A DNA stretch of 64,000 bases from Acinetobacter tandoii DSM 14970 = CIP 107469. GTDB taxonomy: Bacteria; Pseudomonadota; Gammaproteobacteria; Pseudomonadales; Moraxellaceae. The notes below the pieces were generated by a model that searched no databases, was not told the origin of the DNA, and saw only the letters and a program-made list of their open reading frames with translations. Both the position numbers and the translations under genes were made by a program. How positions within the stretch are numbered: position 1 is the stretch's first letter; each line of letters begins with the position of its first letter. Location: contig NZ_KE007367.1 in the NCBI RefSeq assembly GCF_000400735.1, positions 197,146 through 261,145 on the forward strand, in the 5' to 3' direction. This document shows, piece by piece, positions 28,688 to 38,700 of this stretch.

Positions 28688-29143
28688 ATGAAATTTAGAA
28701 TTTTATTTGCTTCGACTTTATTGTTAGGTTCAACTCAATTTTTAGCAGCAATGCCTGTTGATCAACTATTAGGCTCATGGAAGGTAATTGACGATAAATC
28801 AGGAAATTACATTACAGAAATTGCAATTCGTAAGAATTCTAAAACTCAACAATATAGTGCAGCCATCACTAAGTCGTATGCATTACCTGGTACGGCAGCC
28901 ACTGATGTTTGTACGAAGTGTACAGGAGCCTTAAAAAATAAATATTTGTTTGGTTTGGAAATCCTCACTAATATGCAGGCAACGTCAAAAAATAAATTTA
29001 ATAATGGGGTATGGGTTAACCCACAAAATGGTCTTGTTTATATTATTAATGCGGACCTAAGTAATACTGGTGAACAAATGAAGGTTTTCGGCAAGTCAAA
29101 GTCTGATAACACTACGACAATGATGACTTGGAAGAAATTATAA
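28688..29143 (+). CDS. DUF2147 family secreted protein
   Basis: 151 aa. Signal peptide MKFRILFASTLLLGSTQFLA followed by a small beta-rich domain beginning MPVDQLLGSWKVIDDKSG and ending in NTTTMMTWKKL. The GSWK...DDKSG start, a CTKC pair near 77-80 and GLEIL are typical of DUF2147 proteins, of unknown periplasmic function. Monocistronic: own -10 box upstream and a strong terminator downstream. Confidence 0.78.
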   Translation: MKFRILFASTLLLGSTQFLAAMPVDQLLGSWKVIDDKSGNYITEIAIRKNSKTQQYSAAITKSYALPGTAATDVCTKCTGALKNKYLFGLEILTNMQATSKNKFNNGVWVNPQNGLVYIINADLSNTGEQMKVFGKSKSDNTTTMMTWKKL

Positions 29144-29185
29144 AGCAGTCTCCGAATCTCGCTATAGGAAGTCACTTTTTCATTC

Positions 29186-29215
29186 GTAAAAAACCATCAT
29201 TTGATGGTTTTTTAC
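29186..29215 (+). terminator. Terminator of the DUF2147 gene
   Basis: GTAAAAAACCATCA / TGATGGTTTTTTAC perfect stem with U-tract, 42 bp past the stop. Confidence 0.88.
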
Positions 29216-29382
29216 ATGAATAGAAGGGCGAAAATCATCAACCGATTGTTTGCTGTCTATTCTGAGGATGTCTCCGAGTTAGAATTATTCGTAACATAGA
29301 AACATAATTTCTATATTTTCCATATCAACAGTAACTCGCTTACTATCATTTGGTGCGAAGAAAAGGTAGCTGTATCCTTCGT

Positions 29383-30609
29383 TCAACTTTTTTTGTAATC
29401 ACCTAAAATAATATCTTCAATAGTATTCATTGCTTCTCTTAATTTTCTGTCGCTGACTTGAACAAAGTCTCTTGTTCTATCTCGATCATCATTAATGTGA
29501 TTCAGGAGGCGATCAATTGTGTACTGATCATAGCCCAGGTTTTCTGCAATAGCGCCAAAGGTTCTACGCAAATCATGGAAGCTGAACTCAATGCCACAGG
29601 ATTTATTAATTTTCTGGCGTACTTTGGAAATATTTACAATATGACCAGAGGTCGATTTGGCAGAAGGGAATACCCATTCATTTGTGGCTTGATCATAACG
29701 TTTTGTCATGAGGGTAAATAGAAAGTCACCCATAGGTAAAGTGTATGGTTCACGATATTTTTCATCTATTAAGGTGATTCGACCATACTTTAAGTCGATA
29801 CTGGACCAAGTTAAAGATTCACATTCTTCACGTCTGAATCCTGTAAGAACTAAGGTAAGTAAAAAATCCCGATTGGTTTCTAGCTGTTGACCACGGTCCG
29901 TATATTCGAATACTGCTTTAATCCATTCAGGGAGTTGATCTTGATGAATATAGGTTTTACGGCTGCGAATTTTATTCCAAGCCTTTTTAGCATTCAGTGT
30001 ATTTATCGGATTATCTTGATCCAAAATAGATTGGTCATTTTCATCTCGATAATGCTCAACTGAGTAATTATAGATAGCTCGGAAAACACGCATCGCCATA
30101 TTTGCTTGAGCCAAACTTCGTTGTGACAATTCAGAATGTTTTGCTTGAATCATAGATCTGGAGATTTTATCCAGTGTTATGTCATTCCAATCCTTTAGAT
30201 AGTTATCAACAACCATAGTGTAGTCTTTAATTGTTCTAGGCTTAAGGGTTTTATATAAAAGGTAATGCTCAAATGCTTGTTTTAATGTTGGTTTAATTTT
30301 GAGTAAATCTAATTTTAATTTTTCTTCAGCAATAATTTTTCTTTTAACTTCATTTGGATTGATGCCCTGAGCCATCAGCGCAAGTTTATCTCTGGCTATA
30401 TGACGCGCTTGGGCTAGGGTTAAATTTCCATGTAGACCAATTGTTGAGCGTACAGTCCTACCAAGGACTTTTTTCTCAACAATATAGGTTTTATAGGTAT
30501 TATTTACCCGAATAGCAAAGCCAATGAGGTCACTGTCTCTGTAGATAGCAGGCATCAGTTCGAGTTGATCAATAAATGTCTTTGTTAGCTTTACTCTTTG
30601 AGATGACAT
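29383..30609 (-). CDS. Tyrosine-type integrase, probably inactive relic
   Basis: 408 aa from the ATG at 30609. N-terminal arm-binding region (RVKLTKTFIDQLELMPA), core-binding SAM-like region (about 108-190) and catalytic domain. Visible catalytic residues in this numbering: Arg259 in TGFRREECESL, His345 and Arg348 in FHDLRRT, His371 in LLNH. The position where the Tyr nucleophile is expected, 11 residues after His371, is Phe382 (RTRDFVQ, codon TTT). The gene ends 160 bp upstream of an intact tRNA(CAU) gene. No matching element is seen on its left, where chromosomal genes resume, so it looks like the remnant of an older insertion. Close GCGTCTAC repeats upstream may be its arm sites. Confidence 0.85.
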   Translation of the reverse strand: MSSQRVKLTKTFIDQLELMPAIYRDSDLIGFAIRVNNTYKTYIVEKKVLGRTVRSTIGLHGNLTLAQARHIARDKLALMAQGINPNEVKRKIIAEEKLKLDLLKIKPTLKQAFEHYLLYKTLKPRTIKDYTMVVDNYLKDWNDITLDKISRSMIQAKHSELSQRSLAQANMAMRVFRAIYNYSVEHYRDENDQSILDQDNPINTLNAKKAWNKIRSRKTYIHQDQLPEWIKAVFEYTDRGQQLETNRDFLLTLVLTGFRREECESLTWSSIDLKYGRITLIDEKYREPYTLPMGDFLFTLMTKRYDQATNEWVFPSAKSTSGHIVNISKVRQKINKSCGIEFSFHDLRRTFGAIAENLGYDQYTIDRLLNHINDDRDRTRDFVQVSDRKLREAMNTIEDIILGDYKKS

Positions 30610-30662
30610 CGCTAGAATCGCAATCAATTGCAATATTTAGCAATATAGCACAATATTTTCTA

Positions 30663-30681
30663 GCGTCTACTATGCGTCTAC
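30663..30681. repeat. GCGTCTAC direct repeats spaced 11 bp, candidate arm-type integrase sites
   Basis: GCGTCTAC occurs at 30663-30670 and 30674-30681, one helical turn apart, between the relic integrase and the tRNA gene. Confidence 0.5.
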
Positions 30682-30769
30682 AAGCAAAAAATACTTGCTC
30701 AATAGGGAAATGTTAGATAGTATTGCTGCACAGCCAAACTATTGAATATAATGGTTTTGCAACAATATA

Positions 30770-30846
<77 letters not shown>

Positions 30847-30854
30847 TATAAAAC

Positions 30855-30890
30855 AACCACTTACGTGTACTAATCGTAAGTGGTTTTTTT
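30855..30890 (+). terminator. tRNA terminator (island allele)
   Basis: AACCACTTACG / CGTAAGTGGTT with 9-nt loop, followed by a T-run, 8 bp after the tRNA. Confidence 0.85.
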
Positions 30891-30903
30891 GTTTTTAGAT
30901 TCT

Positions 30904-30923
30904 GGTAAGCAAATGGTAAGCAG
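30904..30923. repeat. GTAAGC repeats, left island end
   Basis: GTAAGC at 30905-30910 and 30916-30921, 11 bp apart; the same motif with the same period is at the right end (45147-45174). Likely integrase or excisionase arm sites. Confidence 0.6.
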
Positions 30924-31118
30924 CTTAAATCAACATTATTCTTAATTGGTTTTGTTGGATAAAGACTTTAAAGATAGAATTTCCTATAGTTACTCAAATT
31001 CAAGTGACGACTTGGGTATGGGGCGATCTAATTCTGGCATGGCTTAATCATAATTTAAGTCAATACTTTGAGATATGAAGTATATGATCGAATTTTAGAT
31101 CAGTTTATTACAAGTTTC

Positions 31119-31350
31119 GTAAGCGTGGGCTGAACCCCACACCTATTTTTTAATTTTGGTCGGGTTGCCACCGGTGTGGCAGTAATTCTTCTATTTAGGT
31201 CACTTTATGTGTCGGTAACATAGGCATACAGATCCAAGCCATTCAGCTTTGCTGACTGGATTTAAGTCTTGATATTCGCCGCTCGTTGACCACTGCGCAG
31301 CGAGCCAACAAACAGCCAGTTCTTACTTCCCAAGGCCTAAGGGCGCATTT
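31119..31350 (-). pseudogene. IS66-family remnant: terminal repeat and tnpC C-terminus
   Basis: On the minus strand the text reads LPDNQMRP, stop, ALGSKNWLFVGSLRSGQRAA, stop, IQSAKLNGLDLYAYVTD, then, after a frameshift, IEELLPHRW. These are the conserved last blocks of IS66 TnpC transposases, broken by stops. A GTAAGCGTGG start at 31119 is a typical IS66 terminal repeat. The 5' part is missing: a group II intron interrupts the gene at about 31350 and the rest is lost. Confidence 0.75.
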
Positions 31351-31394
31351 GGTTGTCGGGTAGTCAGACGCAGTTGCCTACGTCAACCCCCTAA

Positions 31395-31428
31395 GAACCG
31401 TGCATGCGAGTTTCCCAGCACACGGCTC
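31395..31428 (-). ncRNA. Group II intron domain V (remnant)
   Basis: A 34-nt hairpin that on the minus strand starts GAGCCGTGTGC, has a GAAA tetraloop context and ends GCACGGTTC, the invariant domain V form with its AGC triad. A domain VI-like stem follows down to about 31350, where the IS66 3' exon begins. The upstream catalytic domains are deleted. Confidence 0.8.
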
Positions 31429-31437
31429 AAGCCTCTT

Positions 31438-31698
31438 CTAAGGCGCCATTCGGCACCCGGTTATACCTCGTTGACATTGGCAAACTGAACACTCCTCGGA
31501 CAATACAGATAGATGGTAAATCTCAAGATGAGCGACCGCATCCATCCTACCATGACTTAGCTTCACAATATGACGGCTGTGCCATGGTGTATCTTTGGTG
31601 ACTGGTTTAAGACAGGCGCAGCAGGGATGACTTTGTTTTAGCCACACTCTATACAGCTTGGCTCGCCACTTTGGGGATCTGGTGATAGAATTTACCAA
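31438..31698 (-). pseudogene. Group II intron-encoded protein, C-terminal HNH fragment
   Basis: About 86 residues. WRAKLYRVWLKQSHPCCACL, then KPVTKDTPWHSRHIVKLSHG and CSVCQCQ, match the C-terminal HNH endonuclease domain of bacterial group II intron maturases (C-x2-C, WH-x-HHIV, G-G-x-D-x blocks), with several conserved residues changed. Reverse transcriptase and maturase domains are absent upstream. It lies directly before domain V, as expected. Confidence 0.72.
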
Positions 31699-31764
31699 GG
31701 CAGTAAATGGGTTTTTTACACGGTAAAAATTGGCTGGCAGTGCCGCATTAAGAAATACATTTAA

Positions 31765-31908
31765 GAGAGCAATGTTGAATTAGCCGGGACAATTTCAGCT
31801 GGGATCTCACCTGCTTCAGGTGACGATGTTCAAGGTATTATTGCCAATACAGCATTTGGTGCAGGGGCAGGCAGCATGAGCACATGGAAAAAGGTTTACA
31901 AACGATAA
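31765..31908 (+). pseudogene. 3' fragment of an unrecognised gene
   Basis: Open frame of 47 residues without a start (NVELAGTISAGISPASG, GIIANTAFGAGAGSM, ending KKVYKR). The Gly/Ala-rich style resembles a stretch from a large surface or phage-type protein, but I cannot name it. It begins after a stop near the truncated intron, so it is probably the tail of a deleted gene. Confidence 0.3.
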
Positions 31909-31952
31909 AAGGGCAGGCTGCCATACCTGGGTGTTAATTGTGGGTGTCCGCT

Positions 31953-32840
31953 TTAGTTGGAATACAATATGATGTGGGAAGGAAAAAATTTATTAAGGTT
32001 AAGGGTGATTAGATCATTTGGATCAGTAGCAATTTTCGCATGCAATATTAAAGAATCAGAATTGGAAATGTAAATTTCTTTATTTTTAAATTTTTCTGAT
32101 ATAACAGATTTTTTGAACAACTCATATTCGGATACATATGAGTTCATTCGAATATCACTGATCCAATTTTTAGCTCTTAGCAGGCGCCAATTTATATTTG
32201 TGACGTCAGCTATAGTCAGGCCTCGATAAGATATTTTTCTAATTTTATCGAAAATTATGTCGAATAAAAATATGTGAGATCTATGCAAATAGCTAATATT
32301 TAATAAGAGAGTTTCTAAGTTTTTTTCAAGAGCTATAGCACAATAGTTACATAATTCATAGTTATTAATAATTAATCCCCATTGATATAGAAGATATATA
32401 GAATAGATAGCATCAAGATTTTCAAAAGAAATAATTTTTTCAAGTGTTGGATAACATATGGGTTGTGGACAACCTAATCCATCGGATATTACATAGCTGC
32501 GAATATCTGAAGATAAGTTATGCATGTCATTTATAATTTTATTTGATGTAAATTTTGTGTTTTCAATATCCCAAATAGGGTGTTGAATAATACAGGTTGC
32601 ACCGGGTATATTTTTCTCAGTGCTTTCTTTCCATGATTTTTGAGGTGTAGATAAACCAAATTTATATTTTTTAAATAATTTATCTTCAGGTGAATGTTTA
32701 GAATTTGAATACATGAATTTATAAAACTTGTAATCATTTGTTATGTTTAAGTGCTTTAATTTTTTAGCTTCATTGAATAAATAGTCAAACCAAGTAATTG
32801 TTTTTGCATATTCCAAAATGCCACGAGCATTGCGTCCCAT
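31953..32840 (-). CDS. Unknown 295-aa protein of the island
   Basis: No family recognised. The protein is A/T-codon-rich, helical and neutral to basic, with many aromatic residues (FDYLFNEAKKLKHLNI, YSIYLLYQWGLIINNYELCN). No signal peptide or clear membrane segment; two Cys near 168-171 (ELCNYC). The start at 32840 has only a weak ribosome site (TGGA). Divergent from the AlpA-like gene across a region with a 9-bp inverted repeat, which suggests shared control with the recombinase module. Confidence 0.6.
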   Translation of the reverse strand: MGRNARGILEYAKTITWFDYLFNEAKKLKHLNITNDYKFYKFMYSNSKHSPEDKLFKKYKFGLSTPQKSWKESTEKNIPGATCIIQHPIWDIENTKFTSNKIINDMHNLSSDIRSYVISDGLGCPQPICYPTLEKIISFENLDAIYSIYLLYQWGLIINNYELCNYCAIALEKNLETLLLNISYLHRSHIFLFDIIFDKIRKISYRGLTIADVTNINWRLLRAKNWISDIRMNSYVSEYELFKKSVISEKFKNKEIYISNSDSLILHAKIATDPNDLITLNLNKFFPSHIILYSN

Positions 32841-32862
32841 TTTTCCATTCCATACTAAAGTT

Positions 32863-32904
32863 GGGGTAAAGTTATTTAGTAATTATACCTCTTTTCTTTA
32901 CCCC
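32863..32904. promoter_or_regulatory. Inverted repeat between divergent island genes, candidate operator
   Basis: GGGGTAAAG at 32863-32871 and CTTTACCCC at 32896-32904, perfect 9-bp arms around a 24-bp A/T-rich centre containing TAATTATACC. Each arm has an outer AAAG/CTTT-like extension. A possible site for the adjacent AlpA-like protein. Confidence 0.45.
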
Positions 32905-32949
32905 TTTAAACGTGCTTTTATAGTTTTAAAGCATTTTAAAGAGAGAAAT

Positions 32950-33159
32950 ATGGCACTAAAGCATAAACATAAGCCGATTACAGATGATCGGCTTTTATTG
33001 ACCACTAGAGAGACAGCTAGGCTTTTAGGGTATGCAGAACAGACTTTACGTAAGTGGGCTTTATATGAAAATGGCCCAATTAATCCTATTAGACATGGAC
33101 GTACTCTTCGTTGGAGTAAGGCGGAAGTCTACAAATTTGCTTGCTCACAAGAAGACTAA
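32950..33159 (+). CDS. AlpA/MerR-like helix-turn-helix protein (excisionase-like)
   Basis: 69 aa from the ATG at 32950 (MALKHKHKPITDDRLLLTTR), with AGAGAG 4-9 nt upstream; the longer frame to 32818 lacks a ribosome site. TTRETARLLGYAEQTLRKWA is the HTH with its usual wing, ending in PIRHGRTLRWSKAEVYKFA, the R-x-G-R-x-x-x-W/F-x-x-x-[ED]-V motif of AlpA/Xis-type proteins. These act as excisionases or activators of integrase genes. Followed by a 334-bp gap and then the giant recombinase pair. Confidence 0.82.
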   Translation: MALKHKHKPITDDRLLLTTRETARLLGYAEQTLRKWALYENGPINPIRHGRTLRWSKAEVYKFACSQED

Positions 33160-33493
33160 ATTTGAAGATGATATGAGCTAGTTGCTCATATCTATTCATT
33201 AGACTGCTAGGCGAGTTAGGTAATGTAATAACGAATTATCTACAAGCCAGCAGAAAGTTTATTTGGGTTGTATAAATTTTATTTAAAGAGAACAATTACT
33301 TGAAGCTTTTAATTTGTGATTGATTGGGTGGGGTTAGAAGGCTTTAAAGCTTAACTCTGAATAATTTTCACTTTTGAAAAAATTCAATGCTTTCAGACTG
33401 TATGAGCACAAACTTCAAAGCTATCATCCTGCAGGTAAAAAAGTTAATCACAAATATACTTATAAATAATTGTCCTACGTTAAAGGATCAATA
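33160..33493. other. Leader region before the giant recombinase-related genes
   Basis: 334 bp, A/T-rich, no gene. It should contain the module promoter. No strong hairpin seen. Confidence 0.4.
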
Positions 33494-35743
33494 GTGTTAA
33501 AAATGCCAGTAGATGAAAATAAAATAGAATCTAGATTAAGAAGTCTTTCTGAAAGTATTGCTCTTATGCATATCGATTTTGCAGGATTTTTTGAGGAGTA
33601 TAGCCTTAAAGAATCAATAGACAGTATAATGTTAAATTATGAAAGTGGTTCTTATACTAGTGCGATAAAATCATGTTCAGAACAATCATTTTTAATAAAA
33701 AATAATAAATTAATTGATCTATATAAAGCTGAATATGGTAAATCCTATTTTTCAAATTTAATCATTGAAAGCAAAATTGTATTTGAGTTGAATGTTGTTA
33801 TTTCATATATTGCTCATAATTTACAAAAAAAAGGTTATAGTGAAAGCCATATTTCAACACTTTACTATTACTTTTATTTGTTACTAAAATTGATTTCACC
33901 GAAAAATTGTGAATATCGTGATGAAGATGGTTTTAGTGAGATTTTGGAATCGATTAATATATTTTTAATAAAATCATGTGAATCAATAGTTGATGATTTA
34001 GATGAAAAATTTGTTTCAGATTATAATAAAAAATTTAATAAATTATTTTTCTCGGTTACTAATATTGATAAAATAACTATAGTAAAAAAGATTTTTGAAT
34101 ATTTAAAAATATTCATTGTAAAAATAAAAAATATCGAAAATTTAAAAAACAATAAGAAAAGCACAAAGGCTAAATCAAAATTCAAAAGAATTAAAGTTAG
34201 TGACCCTAGTCCACAAGAGGCTATAAGTATTTGTGTTCCAGAAGGATCTTATGATTCTATTGAGGATGAAATATCTGAAGACGATACTCAAACAATCCTT
34301 AATGTTAAAGCTGATAGTGTTGCTGGTAGAGTAAGTGGGTATGTACAATCAGATAAAAAAATAGCTGAAATTATAATCAGGAGAAATTATCCTACAGTAT
34401 CAAATCCTTCGTTTTTAGAACAAATTCTATTACGAAAAGTATTTCAGGTACTGATAGATAAATTTCAAGCTCAGCCAGACTCACAAGAAAGTGCTATTGC
34501 TGCAATGTTCTTAATGTCGTTATTTACTGGGGTGTCAGCGACACATTTTCTTAATATAGACCTTCTCTTAGAAGATCAGCGAATTTCTAAAGCTAAGGAT
34601 GCAGATGGTTATCTTTTTAGATATTACGTTGGTTTAGATAATACTGAAAAAAGTAAGAATAGAACGCTAATCAACCAACTTTGTCTTACTACAGCACAGA
34701 ATTGGGATATTCATGTTCCAGCTTCGTGGGTAGACACTATTTTAAATCATCAAAATTTGTTAATAGTGGATTTGAATTTGAAAATTAAAGACTGGTTCTC
34801 CAGATATTGTTTAGGTGTAATAAATATTGGTTCTATAGCGCAGCAACTACATTTCCATATGGCACGCATTGATCCTAAAGGCCTTTTGAAAGAATTTATT
34901 AAAAATAAAAAAATTCATCATGAACCTGAATTAGCCTATGCTGTTTTCAATGCCATTGAAATGAATAAATATTATCAAAAATATCTTGAGAACGTCACTG
35001 ACGTACAATTCCAGTCTAGTGATGATTCTAGCTCCGATAAAGCAATAGATTATCCTGTCATTTGGGAGCGAAACGAAAGAAAAATTGGGAGTAGGAAACT
35101 ATGGAATACAAAAGATGCTCGGAATTTTATTCATAGATTAAAAAGTGATTTGGAGTCAACTCTCAATAATGAAAAAAAATCGCTTTATGAAAAGGTGAAT
35201 AGTTATGCCATATGGATGTGGACAATTTGTTTATTAACTCTTGGTATCCGCCCTAATTCAGGTGCTCCAGGACCATTGAAGTATTACGATGCAACAAATG
35301 GCTTTTATTACGTTCATGATAAAAAAAGCGAAAGTCGTCCTTTTGGTCGTTATATACCGATAACCAGTTTTTTGAAAGAAGAAATATCGAAATACCAAAA
35401 TTTCTTAATGGAACAGGGTTTAGCTAATAAGGTTGAAAAAGATACAGATTTATCCCTCATTTATATCATGGATAAAAGGAAAAAATTGCAGGAAATCACG
35501 GCAGATTTCGTCCAATGTAATTTAGAGTCAATGAATTTTTATTTGTATAAAAATTGGGCTAGACATTTTTTAATCAATTCTGTGAAGTTACCGATAGATA
35601 TTCAAAAGACATTGTATGCACACGATAGTCTAGATCTTGGATTTAGTTATGGGTCTTCACTTAGTTTTTATGCATATAAAACGAAAATTCTCAATGCTGT
35701 TGACGGAATGTTGATTGAGCTTGGCTTGGTGATAAAAGTATGA
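33494..35743 (+). CDS. Large tyrosine-recombinase-fold protein with degenerate active site
   Basis: About 749 aa from the GTG at 33494, chosen because AAGGA lies 6 nt upstream; the frame continues back to a TTG at 33470 (757 aa). The first two thirds are unrecognised, with a lysine-rich stretch followed by a very acidic one. The C-terminal part looks like a catalytic domain: an Arg in LTLGIRPNSG (residue 594 counted from 33470), then NWARHFLINS where HxxR is expected (His replaced by Asn, Arg698 kept), and a final SLSFYAYKT. The second His box is not clear. It overlaps the next gene as ATGA. Probably a structural or DNA-binding partner of the 1140-aa protein. Confidence 0.6.
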   Translation: MLKMPVDENKIESRLRSLSESIALMHIDFAGFFEEYSLKESIDSIMLNYESGSYTSAIKSCSEQSFLIKNNKLIDLYKAEYGKSYFSNLIIESKIVFELNVVISYIAHNLQKKGYSESHISTLYYYFYLLLKLISPKNCEYRDEDGFSEILESINIFLIKSCESIVDDLDEKFVSDYNKKFNKLFFSVTNIDKITIVKKIFEYLKIFIVKIKNIENLKNNKKSTKAKSKFKRIKVSDPSPQEAISICVPEGSYDSIEDEISEDDTQTILNVKADSVAGRVSGYVQSDKKIAEIIIRRNYPTVSNPSFLEQILLRKVFQVLIDKFQAQPDSQESAIAAMFLMSLFTGVSATHFLNIDLLLEDQRISKAKDADGYLFRYYVGLDNTEKSKNRTLINQLCLTTAQNWDIHVPASWVDTILNHQNLLIVDLNLKIKDWFSRYCLGVINIGSIAQQLHFHMARIDPKGLLKEFIKNKKIHHEPELAYAVFNAIEMNKYYQKYLENVTDVQFQSSDDSSSDKAIDYPVIWERNERKIGSRKLWNTKDARNFIHRLKSDLESTLNNEKKSLYEKVNSYAIWMWTICLLTLGIRPNSGAPGPLKYYDATNGFYYVHDKKSESRPFGRYIPITSFLKEEISKYQNFLMEQGLANKVEKDTDLSLIYIMDKRKKLQEITADFVQCNLESMNFYLYKNWARHFLINSVKLPIDIQKTLYAHDSLDLGFSYGSSLSFYAYKTKILNAVDGMLIELGLVIKV

Positions 35744-38700
35744 GTAAATTATCATTAGAACTTCAGACTGACTTAAAAAATAAAGCAATAAATTTATGTT
35801 GTGATATCACTAAGTTATTTGATGAATTTAATTCTAAAAAGCGAAAAACTGATAAGTCATGGCGTAATCTTAATGTTAATACTCAAAAATTAATTGGAGT
35901 TATGCAACATGAACTTAACGCTCAACTTAAGTTAATGAGTGAAATACAGTTAAAAAATGAATATTTAACGTATTGGCGCGAATTGTGGTTTGTAGAAAAA
36001 ACAAAAATTATTGATAAATATTATGATATTACGAAAGTGGTAGATTTATCGATACCTGATTATTTTATATCTAATAGTGCAAAAAAGGAAATTAATGCTA
36101 CTCCACACAAATTAATAGAGGGTTCGCAATTAAATAATTTTAAGAATCAATTAGAGAAATTTTGGATAGAAAAAGAAGTTTTTAACTGTGATTCAGAATA
36201 TTTTAAAGATATAGAAAGTAAAGAAAATTTATCTACTAATCATTGTCTGTTGAGGATTCTATTTGCTCAGTTGACATTAAGTTTAATTTTTCACTCAAAT
36301 TGTCCATTTGAAAATCATCTAGTTAGTATAGTTAAAACAGTCTTTAAAAACTTTACTGAATATGGTGTATGTGATCTCAGCCCTATTGATGGATTAGAAT
36401 ATATTTATGATGTTAAGGACGCATCAAAATTACAAGCAAATGGTTTTTTATTGAGTTATCTAATTCCAAATAAAAGATATGCAAATTTGTTTTTGGATGG
36501 GAATACGTACCAGAGTTGTCAGGTCAGTCTTGAACCTATTACATTGATTATTTTGAATAGATTAGTTGCCGAGATACCTAAAACACATTATTTGAGTTTA
36601 GATCAAATTTTAGGATTTGATATAAATGATACTAATAAATTTAAAAATTGGATGTTAAATGAGTTAAGAAAAATTTCTCAGAATAATGAAGTTGTTAAAA
36701 AATTTAAAGCTAAAGGGTTTATGGCATTTAACCATATTGATTATATTGCATGGAATAAGAGAAAGGTATCAATAGATGGGTTTTTATCCGCATTAAATGT
36801 AGGGAAGTATGCTACGTCAGCAATTTCAATAAATTACTTAAATCAGCTAGAGCAAAGATTAAAAATTCCTTTAGAGGAGTTAAGGATTCAATATGTCCAA
36901 AACAAACTAATTAAGAGTGAAAAAGTAAATCAGTTATCTTTTCAAGCCATTAAGTGTACGGATAATTTTTCTAATACTATGCCCAAAGAAGTAAAGAGAA
37001 TTTTAAGGATAGGATCTAAAAGCAATGATCAAAAACGGTTCAAAAGATCTTTAAAATTTAATTTGGCAAAGGTAAGAAATGAATATGATTTAGAGTTTAT
37101 TAAGGGCGAAAGTGATCCAGATATAGCATCATTAAGTGTTCAAATTTGTTTGCTAAGTTGGTTTGAAATGAATTTGACAAATGGTATTAAATTATCTTCT
37201 CTTCAAACCTACAAGTCGGTGTTTTCAGTAGAGCTTTATTGCTATGCTGTTGAACATTCAATTAATTTATTAGATGCAGATCAAAGTGATTTTGAAGATA
37301 TGTATGAGTACATATTAAGCGTGAAGATAAAAAATGATAAAAATACCACACTTGAGGAAACTAACTTAGAGAGTTATGAAAAAAAGCATGATACATATTC
37401 AGCTGCTTTAAAGCAGCTTAAGGCATTTCATAAACATATTTCTAGTGTGTTCAATGCTCCAAATTTGGATGATTGGTTTTCATATTATAAAACAGAGAAT
37501 ACTCAAGTTTGTCGTAGCGGATATATATCAAAAGATATGTTTAAATACATTATTGATAAATTATTGCCTAACTCAAAAAGACTTTTTAACCTAAAGATGG
37601 ATTGTCATGACTTACGAATGGTAAGAATGATATGTATTTTGGGATATCGTTGTGGTCTGAGAATAAGTGAAATTTTAGGGCTTAAACTAAGTGACTTAAC
37701 GACGTTAAGCTTAGAAAAACATGAAAATAATTCTAATAAAATTGAATATTGGTTATTTGATGAAAAAATAGAGTTTTTGAAAATACAAATTAGAAATAAT
37801 TATGATCGACAGCTTAAAACTAGAAATGCACAACGTGCTTTGTGTTTAAGTGAATTACTGACTGAAGAAGAATTGCTAGAATTTTGTCATCTGCTCAAAA
37901 TGATAGTTATAAATAAAAAAGAAAATCGTATTTGTTTAGGTGCTAACCGGTTCATCTTTGAAAAAAATGGTGCTGGACTTATTAAAGCAAGTTCAGTTAG
38001 ACAAGTATTCAAATGTTGTTTGGATTTAATTTTTGGTGATGAACAATATAATTTCTCTTTTCATACATTGAGACACAGTGCAGCGAATAATCTTGCTATT
38101 GTGTTGAAGGGTAGTGATCAACTCAGAATAGCTTGGACAGATTATTCAGATAATCATGTTAAAAATATTCGAAACTATATTTTAGCTGAATCGACTTCTT
38201 TGGAAGATAGAGCCGATGTTTGGAAACATTTGGCTTATATGTTAGGTCATTCATCGATAGAAATGACAGCAAACCACTATTTGCATGTTGGAATGATTTT
38301 GTATGCCGATGCATGTAATCGACAAGAAAATTACATACCTAGAAAGTTGTTACAGCATTTGCTACCTAAGCATACTAAAGCGGGAGTAGGTCGTAGTAAA
38401 AAGTTTATTATTGATATTAATATTTTGAATTACAGAAAAATATTATGTGATTATTTGAGAAATAGGGTAGGTTATAAAAATGAATTGACCCCTGATTATA
38501 AAATGAATGGTCACCAGTCACACTTTTTGGGAGGGGATCATACATTGAGCTTAGACCAAGATGTTTTTTTAGAAGAGCTAAATACAATACAAAATCCTAT
38601 AGTTTTTAGTTCAGACTCCGAACTAAGAAAATTTTTTTTAGAATATATAGAATTGATATATAGCAATCGGTATTACACCCAAAAACGTGGGAATCATAAA

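Noticed and set aside
31404..31601. 65-codon plus-strand frame over the intron remnant
   Set aside because: The opposite strand explains the sequence as intron domain V and the HNH tail.
31765..31908. Calling the Gly-rich fragment a contact-dependent toxin tail
   Set aside because: The resemblance is only in composition; 47 residues are not enough to name a family.
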